From contig CALFRK010000134.1 of assembly GCA_937919625.1 (NCBI GenBank), positions 1-33,595 on the forward strand: a stretch of 33,595 nucleotides of DNA. The letters are read 5' to 3'. The translations under genes were made by a program, and so were the position numbers. Below, in pieces: positions 8,071-15,749 of this stretch (the stretch's first letter is position 1; every line of letters begins with the position of its first letter). The DNA comes from an uncultured Ilumatobacter sp. (GTDB taxonomy: Bacteria > Actinomycetota > Acidimicrobiia > Acidimicrobiales > Ilumatobacteraceae). Under the pieces are notes generated by a model. The model was not told the DNA's origin. It made no database searches and saw nothing but the letters and a program-made list of their open reading frames with translations.

Positions 8071-9024
8071 ATGCCCGCAATTCGCCATGGTGCCAAAGGT
8101 GCCGTCATCTCCGGTTGGGGCACCGCCCTGCCCGAAAAGGTCGTCACCAACGAAGAACTGGCGGCCACGATGGACACGAGCGACGAATGGATCCGCTCGC
8201 GAACCGGCATCGAAGAGCGTCGCGTCGGCGGCAGCACTGTCGGATTGTCGGTCGAATCGGGCCGTCAGGCGCTCGAGATGGCGGGTCTCGATCCGTCCCG
8301 AATCGATGCACTGGTATTGGCGACCACCACCCCCGACAAGCAATGGGGTACGTCTGCGGCTGTCCAAAACGAGCTCGGTCTGTTCTGCGGTGCGTTCGAT
8401 GTCAATGCCGCTTGCACAGGATTCATGTACGGCCTTGTGACTGCGCACGGCCTGATCGCGATGGGCGCCGACCGGGTGTTGCTGATCGGCACCGACACCT
8501 TGTCGCGCATTACCGACTGGAACGATCGCGCGACTGCCCCGCTATTCGCCGATGGGTCGGGGGCGGTCGTGCTCGAGTCGGTCGATGGCCCCGGCCAGAT
8601 GCTTGGGTGGGATCTCGACGCCGATGGCTCGGCATTGTCGATCCTGCAGTCCGAGGTGGGGGGCACAATCAAGATGGAGGGCAAGGAAGTCTTCCGTCGC
8701 GCCGTTCGGATCATGGTCGATTCCGCGGAGAAATCGTTGGCCCACGCCGGTGTTCAGATTGACGATATCAAGCTGGTCGTCCCGCATCAGGCGAACATTC
8801 GCATCATTCGGGCCGCCTGTGATCGCCTCGGCATCTCGATCGACCGCGCCTCGGTCGTGATCCAGCGCACCGGCAATACGTCTTCGGCATCGATCCCCCT
8901 GGCCTTGGCCGATGCCCTCGACCGCGGCCGTATCGAGCACGGCGACCTGCTACTTCTGGTCGGCTTCGGCGGGGGAATGACCGCCGCCAGCTGCGTGCTG
9001 CGTTGGGGTGGTGGACTCGAATGA
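8071..9024 (+). CDS. fabH: Beta-ketoacyl-ACP synthase III
   Basis: 317 residues. It condenses an acyl-CoA primer with malonyl-ACP to begin fatty acid synthesis. The Cys-His-Asn triad is visible: Cys115 (NAACTGF), His239 (VPHQANIRI) and Asn269 (GNTSSASIP), with a C-terminal GFGGGMTAAS. The start at ATG 8071 is fixed by GGAGGA at 8059-8064; the frame continues upstream into fabD, but those residues do not belong. It follows fabD by 22 bases and overlaps fabG by 4. Confidence 0.97.
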   Translation: MPAIRHGAKGAVISGWGTALPEKVVTNEELAATMDTSDEWIRSRTGIEERRVGGSTVGLSVESGRQALEMAGLDPSRIDALVLATTTPDKQWGTSAAVQNELGLFCGAFDVNAACTGFMYGLVTAHGLIAMGADRVLLIGTDTLSRITDWNDRATAPLFADGSGAVVLESVDGPGQMLGWDLDADGSALSILQSEVGGTIKMEGKEVFRRAVRIMVDSAEKSLAHAGVQIDDIKLVVPHQANIRIIRAACDRLGISIDRASVVIQRTGNTSSASIPLALADALDRGRIEHGDLLLLVGFGGGMTAASCVLRWGGGLE

Positions 9025-9749
9025 GCATGGCGACAGCGGCGACGCCCCGGGTTGTGCTGATCACCGGTGGCTCGCGAGGCATCGGCCTCGCATGTGCCCA
9101 ACGTTTCAAGGCGCTCGGCGATCACGTCGCCGTCACATACAACTCGTCGCCGCCTCCGACCGGGTTCTTCGGCGTAAAATGTGACGTCACCAGCACCGAA
9201 CAGGTCGATGCCGCGTTTGCCGCTGTCGAAGCCGAATTCGGCGGTGCCGTCGAGGTGCTCGTGTCGAATGCAGGGGTGACCCGCGATGGTCTGCTGCTAC
9301 GAATGAGCGAGGACGACTTCGCCAGCGTGATCGATGCCAACCTCACGGCCGCGTACCGGGTCACCAAACGTGCCGCCCGCGGCATGCTCAAGGCACGTCG
9401 GGGTCGAATCGTGTTGATGTCGTCGGTCGTCGGCCTGCTCGGTGCCGCCGGCCAGGCCAACTATGCAGCGTCCAAGGCGGGGCTTGTTGGTCTCGCCCGC
9501 TCGCTCGCTCGCGAGCTCGGTTCACGCGGCATCACCGTCAATGTGGTGGCGCCCGGACCGGTCGAAACCGACATGACCGCCGCCCTCGGCGATGACCGCA
9601 TGGAGGCCATCGTTCAGGCCGTTCCGTTGGGGCGCGCCGCCACTCCTGACGAAATTGCCGGTGTCGTCAGCTTCCTCGCCTCCGCCGATGCCGCCTACAT
9701 CACCGGTGCCGTGATTCCCGTCGATGGCGGGCTCGGTATGGGGCACTGA
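9021..9749 (+). CDS. fabG: 3-oxoacyl-ACP reductase
   Basis: 242 residues, short-chain dehydrogenase family. It reduces beta-ketoacyl-ACP with NADPH. It has the cofactor motif TGGSRGIG, the SNAG motif, and the catalytic Ser135, Tyr148 and Lys152 (YAASK). The C-terminus is the usual ITGAVIPVDGGLGMGH. The start at 9021 overlaps the fabH stop (ATGA), so translation is probably coupled. The segment between the first two strands is a little short (NSSPPPTG), which may reflect the cofactor-specificity loop. Its position in the fab operon supports FabG over another reductase of this large family. Confidence 0.93.
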   Translation: MSMATAATPRVVLITGGSRGIGLACAQRFKALGDHVAVTYNSSPPPTGFFGVKCDVTSTEQVDAAFAAVEAEFGGAVEVLVSNAGVTRDGLLLRMSEDDFASVIDANLTAAYRVTKRAARGMLKARRGRIVLMSSVVGLLGAAGQANYAASKAGLVGLARSLARELGSRGITVNVVAPGPVETDMTAALGDDRMEAIVQAVPLGRAATPDEIAGVVSFLASADAAYITGAVIPVDGGLGMGH

Positions 9750-9769
9750 CCTCGCTCACACGTTCTTAC

Positions 9770-9787
9770 GGCGGTTGATCGACCGCC
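9770..9787. promoter_or_regulatory. 18-bp palindrome upstream of acpP
   Basis: GGCGGTTGATCGACCGCC has six-base perfect arms with a near-symmetric centre. It lies in the 105-base gap between fabG and acpP, upstream of a promoter-like TAGACT at 9816-9821. It could be an operator or a weak terminator hairpin for the fabD-H-G message; no T-run follows, which favours an operator. Confidence 0.35.
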
Positions 9788-9815
9788 AACACCACAATGA
9801 CCACCCGTCGATATC

Positions 9816-9821
9816 TAGACT
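9816..9821 (+). promoter_or_regulatory. Candidate -10 box of acpP
   Basis: TAGACT stands 33 bases before the TTG start of acpP and would give a leader of about 26 bases containing the AAGGAG ribosome binding site. It suggests acpP-fabF has its own promoter besides readthrough from fabG. Confidence 0.4.
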
Positions 9822-9854
9822 GGTCGTCGTTCCGTAGCTACAAGGAGACATCCG

Positions 9855-10091
9855 TTGGATCAAGAACTGTTCGCCCGCTTTCAAAAGTGCGCCATTGAGG
9901 TGCTCTCGGTCTCAGCCGACCAGGTCAAGCCCGACGCCAAGTTTGGTGACGATCTCGACGCCGACAGCCTCGACCTGGTCGAGCTCGTAATGGCGCTCGA
10001 GGAAGAGTTCGGCGTCGAAGTCCCCGAGGAAGAGCTCGAGGGCATCGAGACCGTCGGTCAGGCATACGAGCTGGTCACAGCGAAGCTCTGA
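9855..10091 (+). CDS. acpP: Acyl carrier protein
   Basis: 78 residues, very acidic. Carries the growing acyl chain on a 4'-phosphopantetheine arm attached to Ser38 in the DADSLDLVEL motif. The start is TTG at 9855, decided by AAGGAG at 9842-9847 seven bases upstream. Length and charge are typical of ACP. It lies 13 bases before fabF, the usual order. Confidence 0.97.
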   Translation: MDQELFARFQKCAIEVLSVSADQVKPDAKFGDDLDADSLDLVELVMALEEEFGVEVPEEELEGIETVGQAYELVTAKL

Positions 10092-10104
10092 GGATCTGAC
10101 CCCG

Positions 10105-11289
10105 ATGAAGGGAACCGGACGCCGCATAGCAATCACGGGCTTCGGCGTCGTTGCTCCGTGCGGGCTCGGCAAGGAAGCGTATTGGTCTGGCCTGTTGGGG
10201 CCAGGCCTAACCGGGGTTGGTCGGTCGATCGAAATTCAGGACTGGGACTCGTCGCCCTACTACGCCACTCCCAAGGATGCCCGCCGAGCCGACTTGAGCG
10301 AGCAATTCGCGGTCGCCGCCGCTACTGAGGCGATCGAGCAGGCTGGTAATCTGACGGCCGAGCGGGCACGGATCGGCACGATTTTCGGCACAGGTGTCGG
10401 CGGCATCCAGACGCTCGAAGATCAGATCGTCGTACGGCTCGACCGGGGCGAACGCCGCGTGTCACCTTTTCTTGTTCCGATGATGATGGCCAATGCCCCA
10501 GGCGCCGCTGTTTCTATGCGTTTCGGGCTCCAGGGTCCGAACGAAACGATTTGCACGGCGTGTGCAGCCGGAACACATGCACTCGTGTACGCCGCCAGGC
10601 TGATCGCTTGGGGTCTCGCAGATGCAGTCGTGGCCGGCGGCACCGAACGCGCCGGAACCGCAACCGCTTTGGCAAGTTTCGGCAACATGACCGCGCTTTC
10701 GTCAACGGGTACCAGCCGCCCGTTCGACACCGATCGCGACGGGTTCGTGATGGGCGAGGGCGCTGCCGTATTCGTGCTTGAAGAGTGGGACATGGCTGTC
10801 GCTCGCGGCGCCACCATCCTCGCCGAGATTCTGGGTGGCGGCAGCAATGCCGATGCGCATCACATAACGGCGCCCTCGCCCGGCGGCGTCGGTGCGATCG
10901 CCTGTATCAAGCTGGCACTCGACGACGCCGATCTCCAGCCCAGCGACATTAGGCAGGTCAACGCCCACGGCACGAGCACGCCCCTCAACGACGCCGCCGA
11001 GGCGGCTGCGCTGCGCGTCGTGTTCGGCGACCACTCGGTGCCGGTCGTGTCCACAAAGGGGGTCACCGGGCACGCCCTCGGTGCCGCCGGTGCACTCGAG
11101 GCCGCCGCCGTGCTGCTGTCGTTCGACAAGCGTCAAATCCCGCCCACCGCAAACACCAAGGTGCTCGACGACGGAGTCAACCTCGACGTGGTGATCGGCG
11201 GGGCACGCGACTGGCAGCCAGGGCCAACACTCTCGACCAATTTCGGCTTCGGCGGGCACAACGGCGCGATCATCATCGCCCCCGCTTGA
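10105..11289 (+). CDS. fabF: Beta-ketoacyl-ACP synthase II
   Basis: 394 residues. Elongating condensing enzyme of FAS-II. The Cys-His-His active site is present: Cys153 (TACAAGTHA), His288 (NAHGTSTPLND) and His323 (GVTGHALGAAG), with the C-terminal NFGFGGHNGA. GAGGATC lies ahead of the ATG as a modest ribosome binding site. CCCGC-TTGACA-GCGGG at the stop codon could form a small hairpin. FabF and FabB types are not easily separated by eye; FabF is the usual actinobacterial name. Confidence 0.95.
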   Translation: MKGTGRRIAITGFGVVAPCGLGKEAYWSGLLGPGLTGVGRSIEIQDWDSSPYYATPKDARRADLSEQFAVAAATEAIEQAGNLTAERARIGTIFGTGVGGIQTLEDQIVVRLDRGERRVSPFLVPMMMANAPGAAVSMRFGLQGPNETICTACAAGTHALVYAARLIAWGLADAVVAGGTERAGTATALASFGNMTALSSTGTSRPFDTDRDGFVMGEGAAVFVLEEWDMAVARGATILAEILGGGSNADAHHITAPSPGGVGAIACIKLALDDADLQPSDIRQVNAHGTSTPLNDAAEAAALRVVFGDHSVPVVSTKGVTGHALGAAGALEAAAVLLSFDKRQIPPTANTKVLDDGVNLDVVIGGARDWQPGPTLSTNFGFGGHNGAIIIAPA

Positions 11290-11430
11290 CAGCGGGCGAG
11301 ACCGTTACCAAACGTGCCCCGGAACCAAGCGGATAGGTCGCTGCGCTGCTTTTCGTTCCGCATGGTTCACTCGTAACGATTGGTCGCAGTTTGCCTATCG
11401 GCTCACGCTCGTGGCACGTTTTGTAACTTT
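11290..11430. other. Convergent gap between fabF and fabZ
   Basis: 141 bases with no gene. The only structure seen is a widely spaced inverted repeat, AAACGTGCC at 11310-11318 and GGCACGTTT at 11413-11421, followed on the plus strand by a T-rich stretch. It might be the stem of a large-loop terminator but is not convincing. Confidence 0.3.
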
Positions 11431-11847
11431 TCAGGCGTCGACGATGACAAACATCAACTCGCACTCGGTGGCGACCTTGCCGTCGAGCAGTGCCCGGCCC
11501 TTACCCTTGCCGGCCCGCGCTGACATCCGACCCATCTCACATTCGAGGATCAACTCGTCACCGGGACCGACCTGACGGCGAAACCGGGCGCGGTCGAGAC
11601 CACCGAACAGTGGCAGCCTGCCGGCGAACCGCTCGTCGTTGAGAACCGCGAGCGCGCCCACCTGGGCAATCGCCTCGCACATCAACACCCCTGGCAAGGT
11701 CGGGCGCTCTGGAAAGTGGCCAGAGAAGAACCACTCGTCGCCGGTCAGGCGCCACAGGCCGCGCGCTGACACGCCGGGATCGATCTCGAGGATCTCGTCG
11801 ACAAACAAGAACGGGGGTCGGTGGGGCAGCAGGTCTTCCGGGCGCAC
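11431..11847 (-). CDS. fabZ: 3-hydroxyacyl-ACP dehydratase
   Basis: 138 residues, hot-dog fold. It dehydrates beta-hydroxyacyl-ACP, the one FAS-II step missing from the plus-strand fab cluster next door. Seen: LLPHRPPFLFVDE at the N-terminus and the active-site stretch SGHFPERPTLPGVLMCEAIAQ with His44 and Glu58. I chose GTG 11847 because the family begins just there and a TACAGT box lies six bases upstream (leaderless pattern); a longer frame from 11955 adds 36 residues that do not resemble FabZ. No enoyl-ACP reductase gene is in the window. Confidence 0.9.
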   Translation of the reverse strand: MRPEDLLPHRPPFLFVDEILEIDPGVSARGLWRLTGDEWFFSGHFPERPTLPGVLMCEAIAQVGALAVLNDERFAGRLPLFGGLDRARFRRQVGPGDELILECEMGRMSARAGKGKGRALLDGKVATECELMFVIVDA

Positions 11848-11853
11848 GATGTC

Positions 11854-11859
11854 ACTGTA
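11854..11859 (-). promoter_or_regulatory. -10 box for leaderless fabZ
   Basis: TACAGT on the minus strand, six bases before the GTG start at 11847, with no Shine-Dalgarno sequence. Confidence 0.45.
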
Positions 11860-11970
11860 CGCGACTCGGCAATCCGAGGCGATTGTCACGCAGCGCGACT
11901 GTGGTGACACAAACGCGGGGCGAGACCAATACGGTCGGTTTCTGCATTTTTTCAAGAAATTGTTCGGAAA

Positions 11971-12002
11971 TTGGCAATCGAGGCCACTCAGAGTGCTAAT
12001 GT
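11971..12002 (+). promoter_or_regulatory. Promoter-like region with a CIRCE half-site
   Basis: TTGGCA (11971-11976) and GCTAAT (11995-12000), 18 bases apart, look like a sigma-A promoter pointing right. GAGTGCTAA at 11991-11999 equals the right arm of the HrcA/CIRCE operator; the left arm matches only 7 of 9 (TTGGCAATC, 11971-11979) and the spacer is 11, not 9. The same bases form a hairpin AGTGCT-AATGTC-AGCACT (11992-12009). Which reading is functional cannot be decided here. Confidence 0.35.
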
Positions 12003-12041
12003 CAGCACTGACCGTTTGTCCCAGGTCGGAAGGAGGCTCTC

Positions 12042-12065
12042 ATGCATTACGTTCGTCCGTACTGA
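12042..12065 (+). CDS. Seven-codon ORF behind a near-perfect ribosome binding site
   Basis: GGAAGGAGG at 12028-12036 stands five bases before ATG 12042, which opens a frame of only seven codons (MHYVRPY) ending in TGA. A ribosome binding site this strong is rare in this window. It may be a leader or regulatory peptide, the start of a frameshifted small gene, or chance. The +1 frame stays open to about 12219 but shows no recognisable domain. Confidence 0.3.
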   Translation: MHYVRPY

Positions 12066-12237
12066 CAAGAACACGTCTGGGGACCGATCCCGGGCTGCAA
12101 CACTGATCACGCTGGATGCCTCCGTGCGTGGAAGTGGAAGTGGTCCGGGATCGTCCATTGGCACGTCGCTCAACTCAGATTCGGCGTCCAACAGACATCA
12201 TCTACGAACCACCACATAATCATCTAGGTAGCTTCAC

Positions 12238-12363
12238 ACAGTTCCCAGTTCGACCAGGACAGCGAACAGACTGTAGATCGGGTTAGCACGATCAAGTCCC
12301 TCGGTGGGAAGTGGCCGGATCGGAAGGGAGGCCCGCTCGTTTGCGGGCCTCCCTTCGCGTTTT
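12238..12363 (+). ncRNA. Candidate structured small RNA ending in an intrinsic terminator
   Basis: A plus-strand stretch between two minus-strand genes with successive hairpins. They are ACAGT/ACTGT enclosing GTTCG/CGAAC (12238-12274), GATCG/CGATC (12276-12293), TCCC-TCGGT-GGGA (about 12297-12309), and the terminator stem at 12323-12356 followed by TTTT. A TAGCTT box at 12229-12234 could start it, or it may be the 3' part of a longer transcript from about 12007. It does not match tmRNA, RNase P, SRP or 6C RNA signatures that I know. The T-run on the plus strand only is the main argument for direction. Confidence 0.4.
12323..12363 (+). terminator. Strong rho-independent terminator
   Basis: A perfect 14-bp stem (GAAGGGAGGCCCGC / GCGGGCCTCCCTTC) with the hexaloop TCGTTT, then GCG and four T on the plus strand. 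It sits 41 bases beyond the trpA stop, so the stem could also stop the trp transcript, but on the minus strand no T-run follows the hairpin. Confidence 0.8.
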
Positions 12364-12403
12364 CGTGTTGATCGGCTGTGCTGATCGGACCGGCTCAGGC
12401 CGG

Positions 12404-13210
12404 TCAAGCGTCGATCGCCGACCGAACCTCTGCGACATACTCCCCGACGGCGTCGGGGCCCTGCTCCATCAGGCGACGCACGACCGAGGCGCCCTGAATC
12501 ACACCGTCGGCGACTCGCGTGGCTTCAAAGGCCTGCTTGGCATTAGACACACCGACACCGACCAGAACCGGCACATCGGTGATTGCCTTCAACCGCTGGG
12601 CAAGAGCCGTTGCCGTCGACGCCAACGAATCACGTTCACCAGTGACGCCAAGCAGACCGACCGAGTACAAGAAGCCCCTGGCGCGAGCGGCGACACGTGG
12701 GAGGCGCTCGTCGGGCGCCGTGGGCGCCGCCAGCATCACGGTTTCGACACCCTCGTGATCGGCGGACCGACACCATGGGCCTGATTCTTCGAGTGGCAGG
12801 TCGGGCAGGATGCAACCCGATATGCCGGCCTCGATCAGACGGTGAGCGAAACGTCGATGACCCTCGTGGTGCACGATGTTGTAATAGGTCATCACCAACA
12901 ACGGGATGTCGACATCGAGACCAGGTACCTCATCGAGGACCGAAGCCGGCGTCGAACCGAGTTCGAGCGACGCCTGCGATGCCTGCTGAATCACCGGCCC
13001 GTCCATCACCGGGTCGGAGAACGGCACGCCGATCTCGACCGCGTCGGCGCCGTTCGCAGCGGCAGCCCGGATCGCCTCTTGCCACCCCGGGTAACCACCG
13101 GTGATATAGGGCACGAGCAGCTTGCGGCCGGCAGCCCGTTTGGCACGAAACTCGGATTCGAGTCGGCCGGGCGGCAAGCCATGCGGTTCTCCATGGAATC
13201 CGAGGCTCAT
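12404..13210 (-). CDS. trpA: Tryptophan synthase alpha chain
   Basis: 268 residues, TIM barrel. It cleaves indole-3-glycerol phosphate to indole, which is channelled to TrpB. Seen: YITGGYP, catalytic Glu59 in [19 protein letters not shown], catalytic Asp in LPDLPLEES, and the phosphate-binding GVGVSN region. The ATG at 13210 overlaps the trpB stop (ATGA), the usual coupled arrangement. A longer frame upstream lies inside trpB and is discarded. Confidence 0.96.
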   Translation of the reverse strand: MSLGFHGEPHGLPPGRLESEFRAKRAAGRKLLVPYITGGYPGWQEAIRAAAANGADAVEIGVPFSDPVMDGPVIQQASQASLELGSTPASVLDEVPGLDVDIPLLVMTYYNIVHHEGHRRFAHRLIEAGISGCILPDLPLEESGPWCRSADHEGVETVMLAAPTAPDERLPRVAARARGFLYSVGLLGVTGERDSLASTATALAQRLKAITDVPVLVGVGVSNAKQAFEATRVADGVIQGASVVRRLMEQGPDAVGEYVAEVRSAIDA

Positions 13211-14400
13211 CCGACGATGTCCATCATCTGGGCGACGTCCTTGTCGCCGCGGCCGCTGAGGTTGACGATGACGGTCTGCCCCTGCATCGTCGACGCCTCC
13301 CTCGACAACCATGCGATCGCATGGGCCGACTCGAGCGCAGGGATGATGCCCTCTGTGCGGGCAAGCAGCTGAAACGCAACAACGACCTCGTGGTCGGTGA
13401 CATTGGGGTACTCGGCCCGCCCGATCGATGCCAGATAGGAATGCTCGGGACCAACTCCGGGATAGTCGAGACCCGCCGAGATCGACAACGCCTCCTCGAC
13501 CTGACCGTGCTCATCCTGCATCAGATAGCTGCGCATGCCGTGCACGACACCGGGCACGCCGTGCCTCACCGCTGCACCGCCGGCCGGCTCGACGCCGACA
13601 AGACGGGTGTCGGAGTCGACGAACCCGGAGAAGATTCCAATCGCGTTCGATCCTCCACCGACACAAGCGATCACCACATCGGGGTCTCCCCCGGTTGCCG
13701 CCCGACACTGTTCACGCGATTCGTCGCCGATCACTCGCTGGAACTGGCGGACCATCCAGGGGTAGGGATGCGGGCCCATCACCGAGCCAAGGCAGTAGTG
13801 CGTGTGGCCAACGCTGGAGACCCAGTCGCGCATGGCCTCGTTGACGGCGTCCTTGAGTGTCTTCGAGCCGCTGTGGACCGATTCGACCTCGGCGCCGAGC
13901 AGTTGCATCCTGAAAACGTTGAGCGCCTGCCGTTCGACGTCGACAGCACCCATGTAAACCTTGCACTCGAGCCCCATCAGGGCCGCAGCAGTTGCTGAGG
14001 CAACACCATGCTGCCCGGCGCCCGTTTCAGCGACAAGGCGAGTCTTGCCCATCCGCTTGGCCAGCAGCGCCTGACCGAGCACATTATTGATCTTGTGGGA
14101 TCCCGTGTGGTTGAGATCTTCGCGCTTGAAGAACACCCTTACGCCCAACTCTTCACTGAGCCGAAAACACTCGGTAAGCATCGACGGGCGGCCGGCATAG
14201 TCGCGCAGGATCGTGTCGAGCTCGGACCGAAACGTCGGGTCTGCCCATGCTTGACGAAAAGCAGCTTCGAGCTTTTGGCAGGCAGGCACGAGCGTCTCGG
14301 GCACGAACCGCCCACCGAACTCACCGAATCGGCCCGTATCCGAGGGCTCGGTCATCAGCGATTCGGGATCGACCTTGGGGGGAGGATCGATGTCGGTCAT
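13207..14400 (-). CDS. trpB: Tryptophan synthase beta chain
   Basis: 397 residues. PLP enzyme joining indole and serine. The PLP lysine is Lys103 in [22 protein letters not shown] binds the cofactor phosphate; the N-terminal [13 protein letters not shown] is typical. I start at ATG 14400, 22 bases after the trpF stop; an internal ATG at MTEPSDTG is an alternative, and neither has a clear ribosome binding site. The frame continues upstream into trpF, but those residues are not TrpB. Confidence 0.95.
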   Translation of the reverse strand: MTDIDPPPKVDPESLMTEPSDTGRFGEFGGRFVPETLVPACQKLEAAFRQAWADPTFRSELDTILRDYAGRPSMLTECFRLSEELGVRVFFKREDLNHTGSHKINNVLGQALLAKRMGKTRLVAETGAGQHGVASATAAALMGLECKVYMGAVDVERQALNVFRMQLLGAEVESVHSGSKTLKDAVNEAMRDWVSSVGHTHYCLGSVMGPHPYPWMVRQFQRVIGDESREQCRAATGGDPDVVIACVGGGSNAIGIFSGFVDSDTRLVGVEPAGGAAVRHGVPGVVHGMRSYLMQDEHGQVEEALSISAGLDYPGVGPEHSYLASIGRAEYPNVTDHEVVVAFQLLARTEGIIPALESAHAIAWLSREASTMQGQTVIVNLSGRGDKDVAQMMDIVG

Positions 14401-14422
14401 GTCAGTGTGATTGCCAGTTGAT

Positions 14423-15076
14423 TCATTCGTCGGCCCAGTCGTACGGAAGTTCGTCGGGGCCGAGATACGGAGCGGGTGACGCGGCGCGCGCATTGGCGAT
14501 GAACCTACGAACCAGTGTGGGGTCTTTGCGCCCCGGGGACGCCTCGACCCCGGAAGACACATCGACGCCCCACGGTTCGACGGCGGCGACGGCGTCGGCG
14601 ACGTTGTCGGGGTGCAGACCGCCAGCCAAGATCAGCCGCAGCCCCTCAGGCACCTCGGCTGCCAGATGCCAGTCGAACACTCTGCCCGAACCCGGGTTGG
14701 GCGCGTCGACAAGCACAAGATCGGTTCCGTATTTGTCGGCCGAGTGAAGATGCGGCGAGTCGGCGCCAAACGCCTTGATCACATATCGAATGCTGCGGGC
14801 GATCTCGGCCGTTTGCTCAGGTGTTTCGCGGCCGTGCAACTGAACGGCCTTGACACCTGACTTGTTGGCGATCTCGATCACTCGCGATGGGTGCTCGTCG
14901 CGGAAGACGGCGACGGTCAAGACCTCTGGCGGAAGTCGGCGGGTGATGTCGTAGACCGCTTGCGCGGCGACCTGTCGCGGCGATGGAGCGAACACGAACC
15001 CAACGGCATCGGCACCCATGGCGACCGCAAAGAGGGCGTCGTCCTCGTTGGTGATGCCACAGATCTTCACGAACAT
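14423..15076 (-). CDS. trpF: Phosphoribosylanthranilate isomerase
   Basis: 217 residues. Catalyses the Amadori rearrangement in tryptophan synthesis. It has KICGIT with catalytic Cys6, LHGRE, the catalytic Asp in [10 protein letters not shown] and the phosphate sites [10 protein letters not shown] and GVDVSSGVE. Many actinobacteria (Streptomyces, Mycobacterium) lack TrpF and use the dual-function PriA, so a dedicated TrpF is informative about lineage. TAGGAT lies nine bases before the ATG, and a long inverted repeat lies just upstream of that. Confidence 0.95.
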   Translation of the reverse strand: MFVKICGITNEDDALFAVAMGADAVGFVFAPSPRQVAAQAVYDITRRLPPEVLTVAVFRDEHPSRVIEIANKSGVKAVQLHGRETPEQTAEIARSIRYVIKAFGADSPHLHSADKYGTDLVLVDAPNPGSGRVFDWHLAAEVPEGLRLILAGGLHPDNVADAVAAVEPWGVDVSSGVEASPGRKDPTLVRRFIANARAASPAPYLGPDELPYDWADE

Positions 15077-15096
15077 GTGGGCCCGATCCTACTACT

Positions 15097-15168
15097 CGGA
15101 CAGACACCAACACGCGATAAAAAGCACCAGCTAGACCCCCCTCATCGTGTCCGCATTGGTGTCGTCCG
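15097..15168. repeat. Long imperfect inverted repeat upstream of trpF
   Basis: Arms CGGACAGACACCAA (15097-15110) and TTGGTGTCGTCCG (15156-15168) are complementary over 13 positions with one extra base. An inner CACG/CGTG pair extends the stem. The element ends 6 bases from the trpF -10 box. It could be an operator, a cruciform, or a tiny mobile-element remnant. The rest of the 175-base gap (15077-15251) shows no gene. Confidence 0.6.
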
Positions 15169-15251
15169 ACCCGATCATCGCCGCCTCGCAGCGCAGCACG
15201 GTGCAATCGCGGATCAGCTTGCCAGGTGAAGGGCGTGCATACCCACGGGCA

Positions 15252-15731
15252 ATGATGGCCCACATGACCACAAAGGCCGACTTCAGTCCTGACGAATGGG
15301 ACTGCCTGCATCAACTGCCATGGATCGCAGGTGTCATCATTGTCCTTGCTGACCCAAGTTTGCGACAGGCCAGCGAGTTCAAGGCCATGACGAAAGCGAT
15401 CTCTGAACCCGGCCGCTATGGCGCCGCCGATGGTCTGATCGAGAGCCTCGTCACCGAAATGAAAGACAGCCCCGAGCACGACGACTTCGAATTCGACCGA
15501 AATGACGATGACGATGACGACCTGATCCACCAGATTGCGCGAGCAGCAAGGATGATCGACATCAGATGCGATCGCGGCGAAGCGCGGGGGCTTAAACAGT
15601 GGGTGCTCGACGTCGCCGTTTCCACTGCCGAGGCACACAAAGAAGGCGGCTTCTTGGGCATCGGGGCGACTAGCGTCAGCGATCCAGAGGTTGCTGCGCT
15701 AGCCCGTATTCGATCGATGCTCAGGTTGTGA
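15252..15731 (+). CDS. Hypothetical protein with an Asp-rich stretch
   Basis: 159 residues from ATG 15252 (ATG 15255 and 15264 are alternatives; none has a good ribosome binding site, and a longer frame from 15147 is less likely). Soluble and largely helical in appearance: FSPDEWDCLHQLPWIAGVIIVLADPS at the start split by Pro, a run of six Asp near the middle, and a C-terminal EGGFLGIGATSVSDPEVAAL stretch. It is the only plus-strand gene between trpF and trpC and separates them. I do not recognise the family. Its third-position GC resembles its neighbours, so it is probably a real gene. Confidence 0.7.
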   Translation: MMAHMTTKADFSPDEWDCLHQLPWIAGVIIVLADPSLRQASEFKAMTKAISEPGRYGAADGLIESLVTEMKDSPEHDDFEFDRNDDDDDDLIHQIARAARMIDIRCDRGEARGLKQWVLDVAVSTAEAHKEGGFLGIGATSVSDPEVAALARIRSMLRL

Positions 15732-15749
15732 CGGCGCAGCTCGACGCGG

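Noticed and set aside
11310-11421. Widely spaced AAACGTGCC/GGCACGTTT inverted repeat
   Set aside because: Arms are 94 bases apart with no compact structure; chance is a fair explanation.
11848-11955. Longer FabZ start at 11955
   Set aside because: The added residues are unlike FabZ, and the family N-terminus plus a leaderless promoter box point to 11847.
12010-12045. Resemblance of the CAGGTCGGAAGGAGG stretch to the SRP RNA core
   Set aside because: The conserved GGAA tetraloop context and the second strand of the SRP internal loops are absent; it is better read as a ribosome binding site.
11988-12191. 67-codon minus-strand frame in the fabZ-trpA gap
   Set aside because: Third-position GC is lower than in the real genes, no ribosome binding site, no family resemblance.
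12323-12363. Terminator as the trp operon terminator on the minus strand
   Set aside because: Position would fit, but T residues follow the stem only on the plus strand; it may still block both directions.
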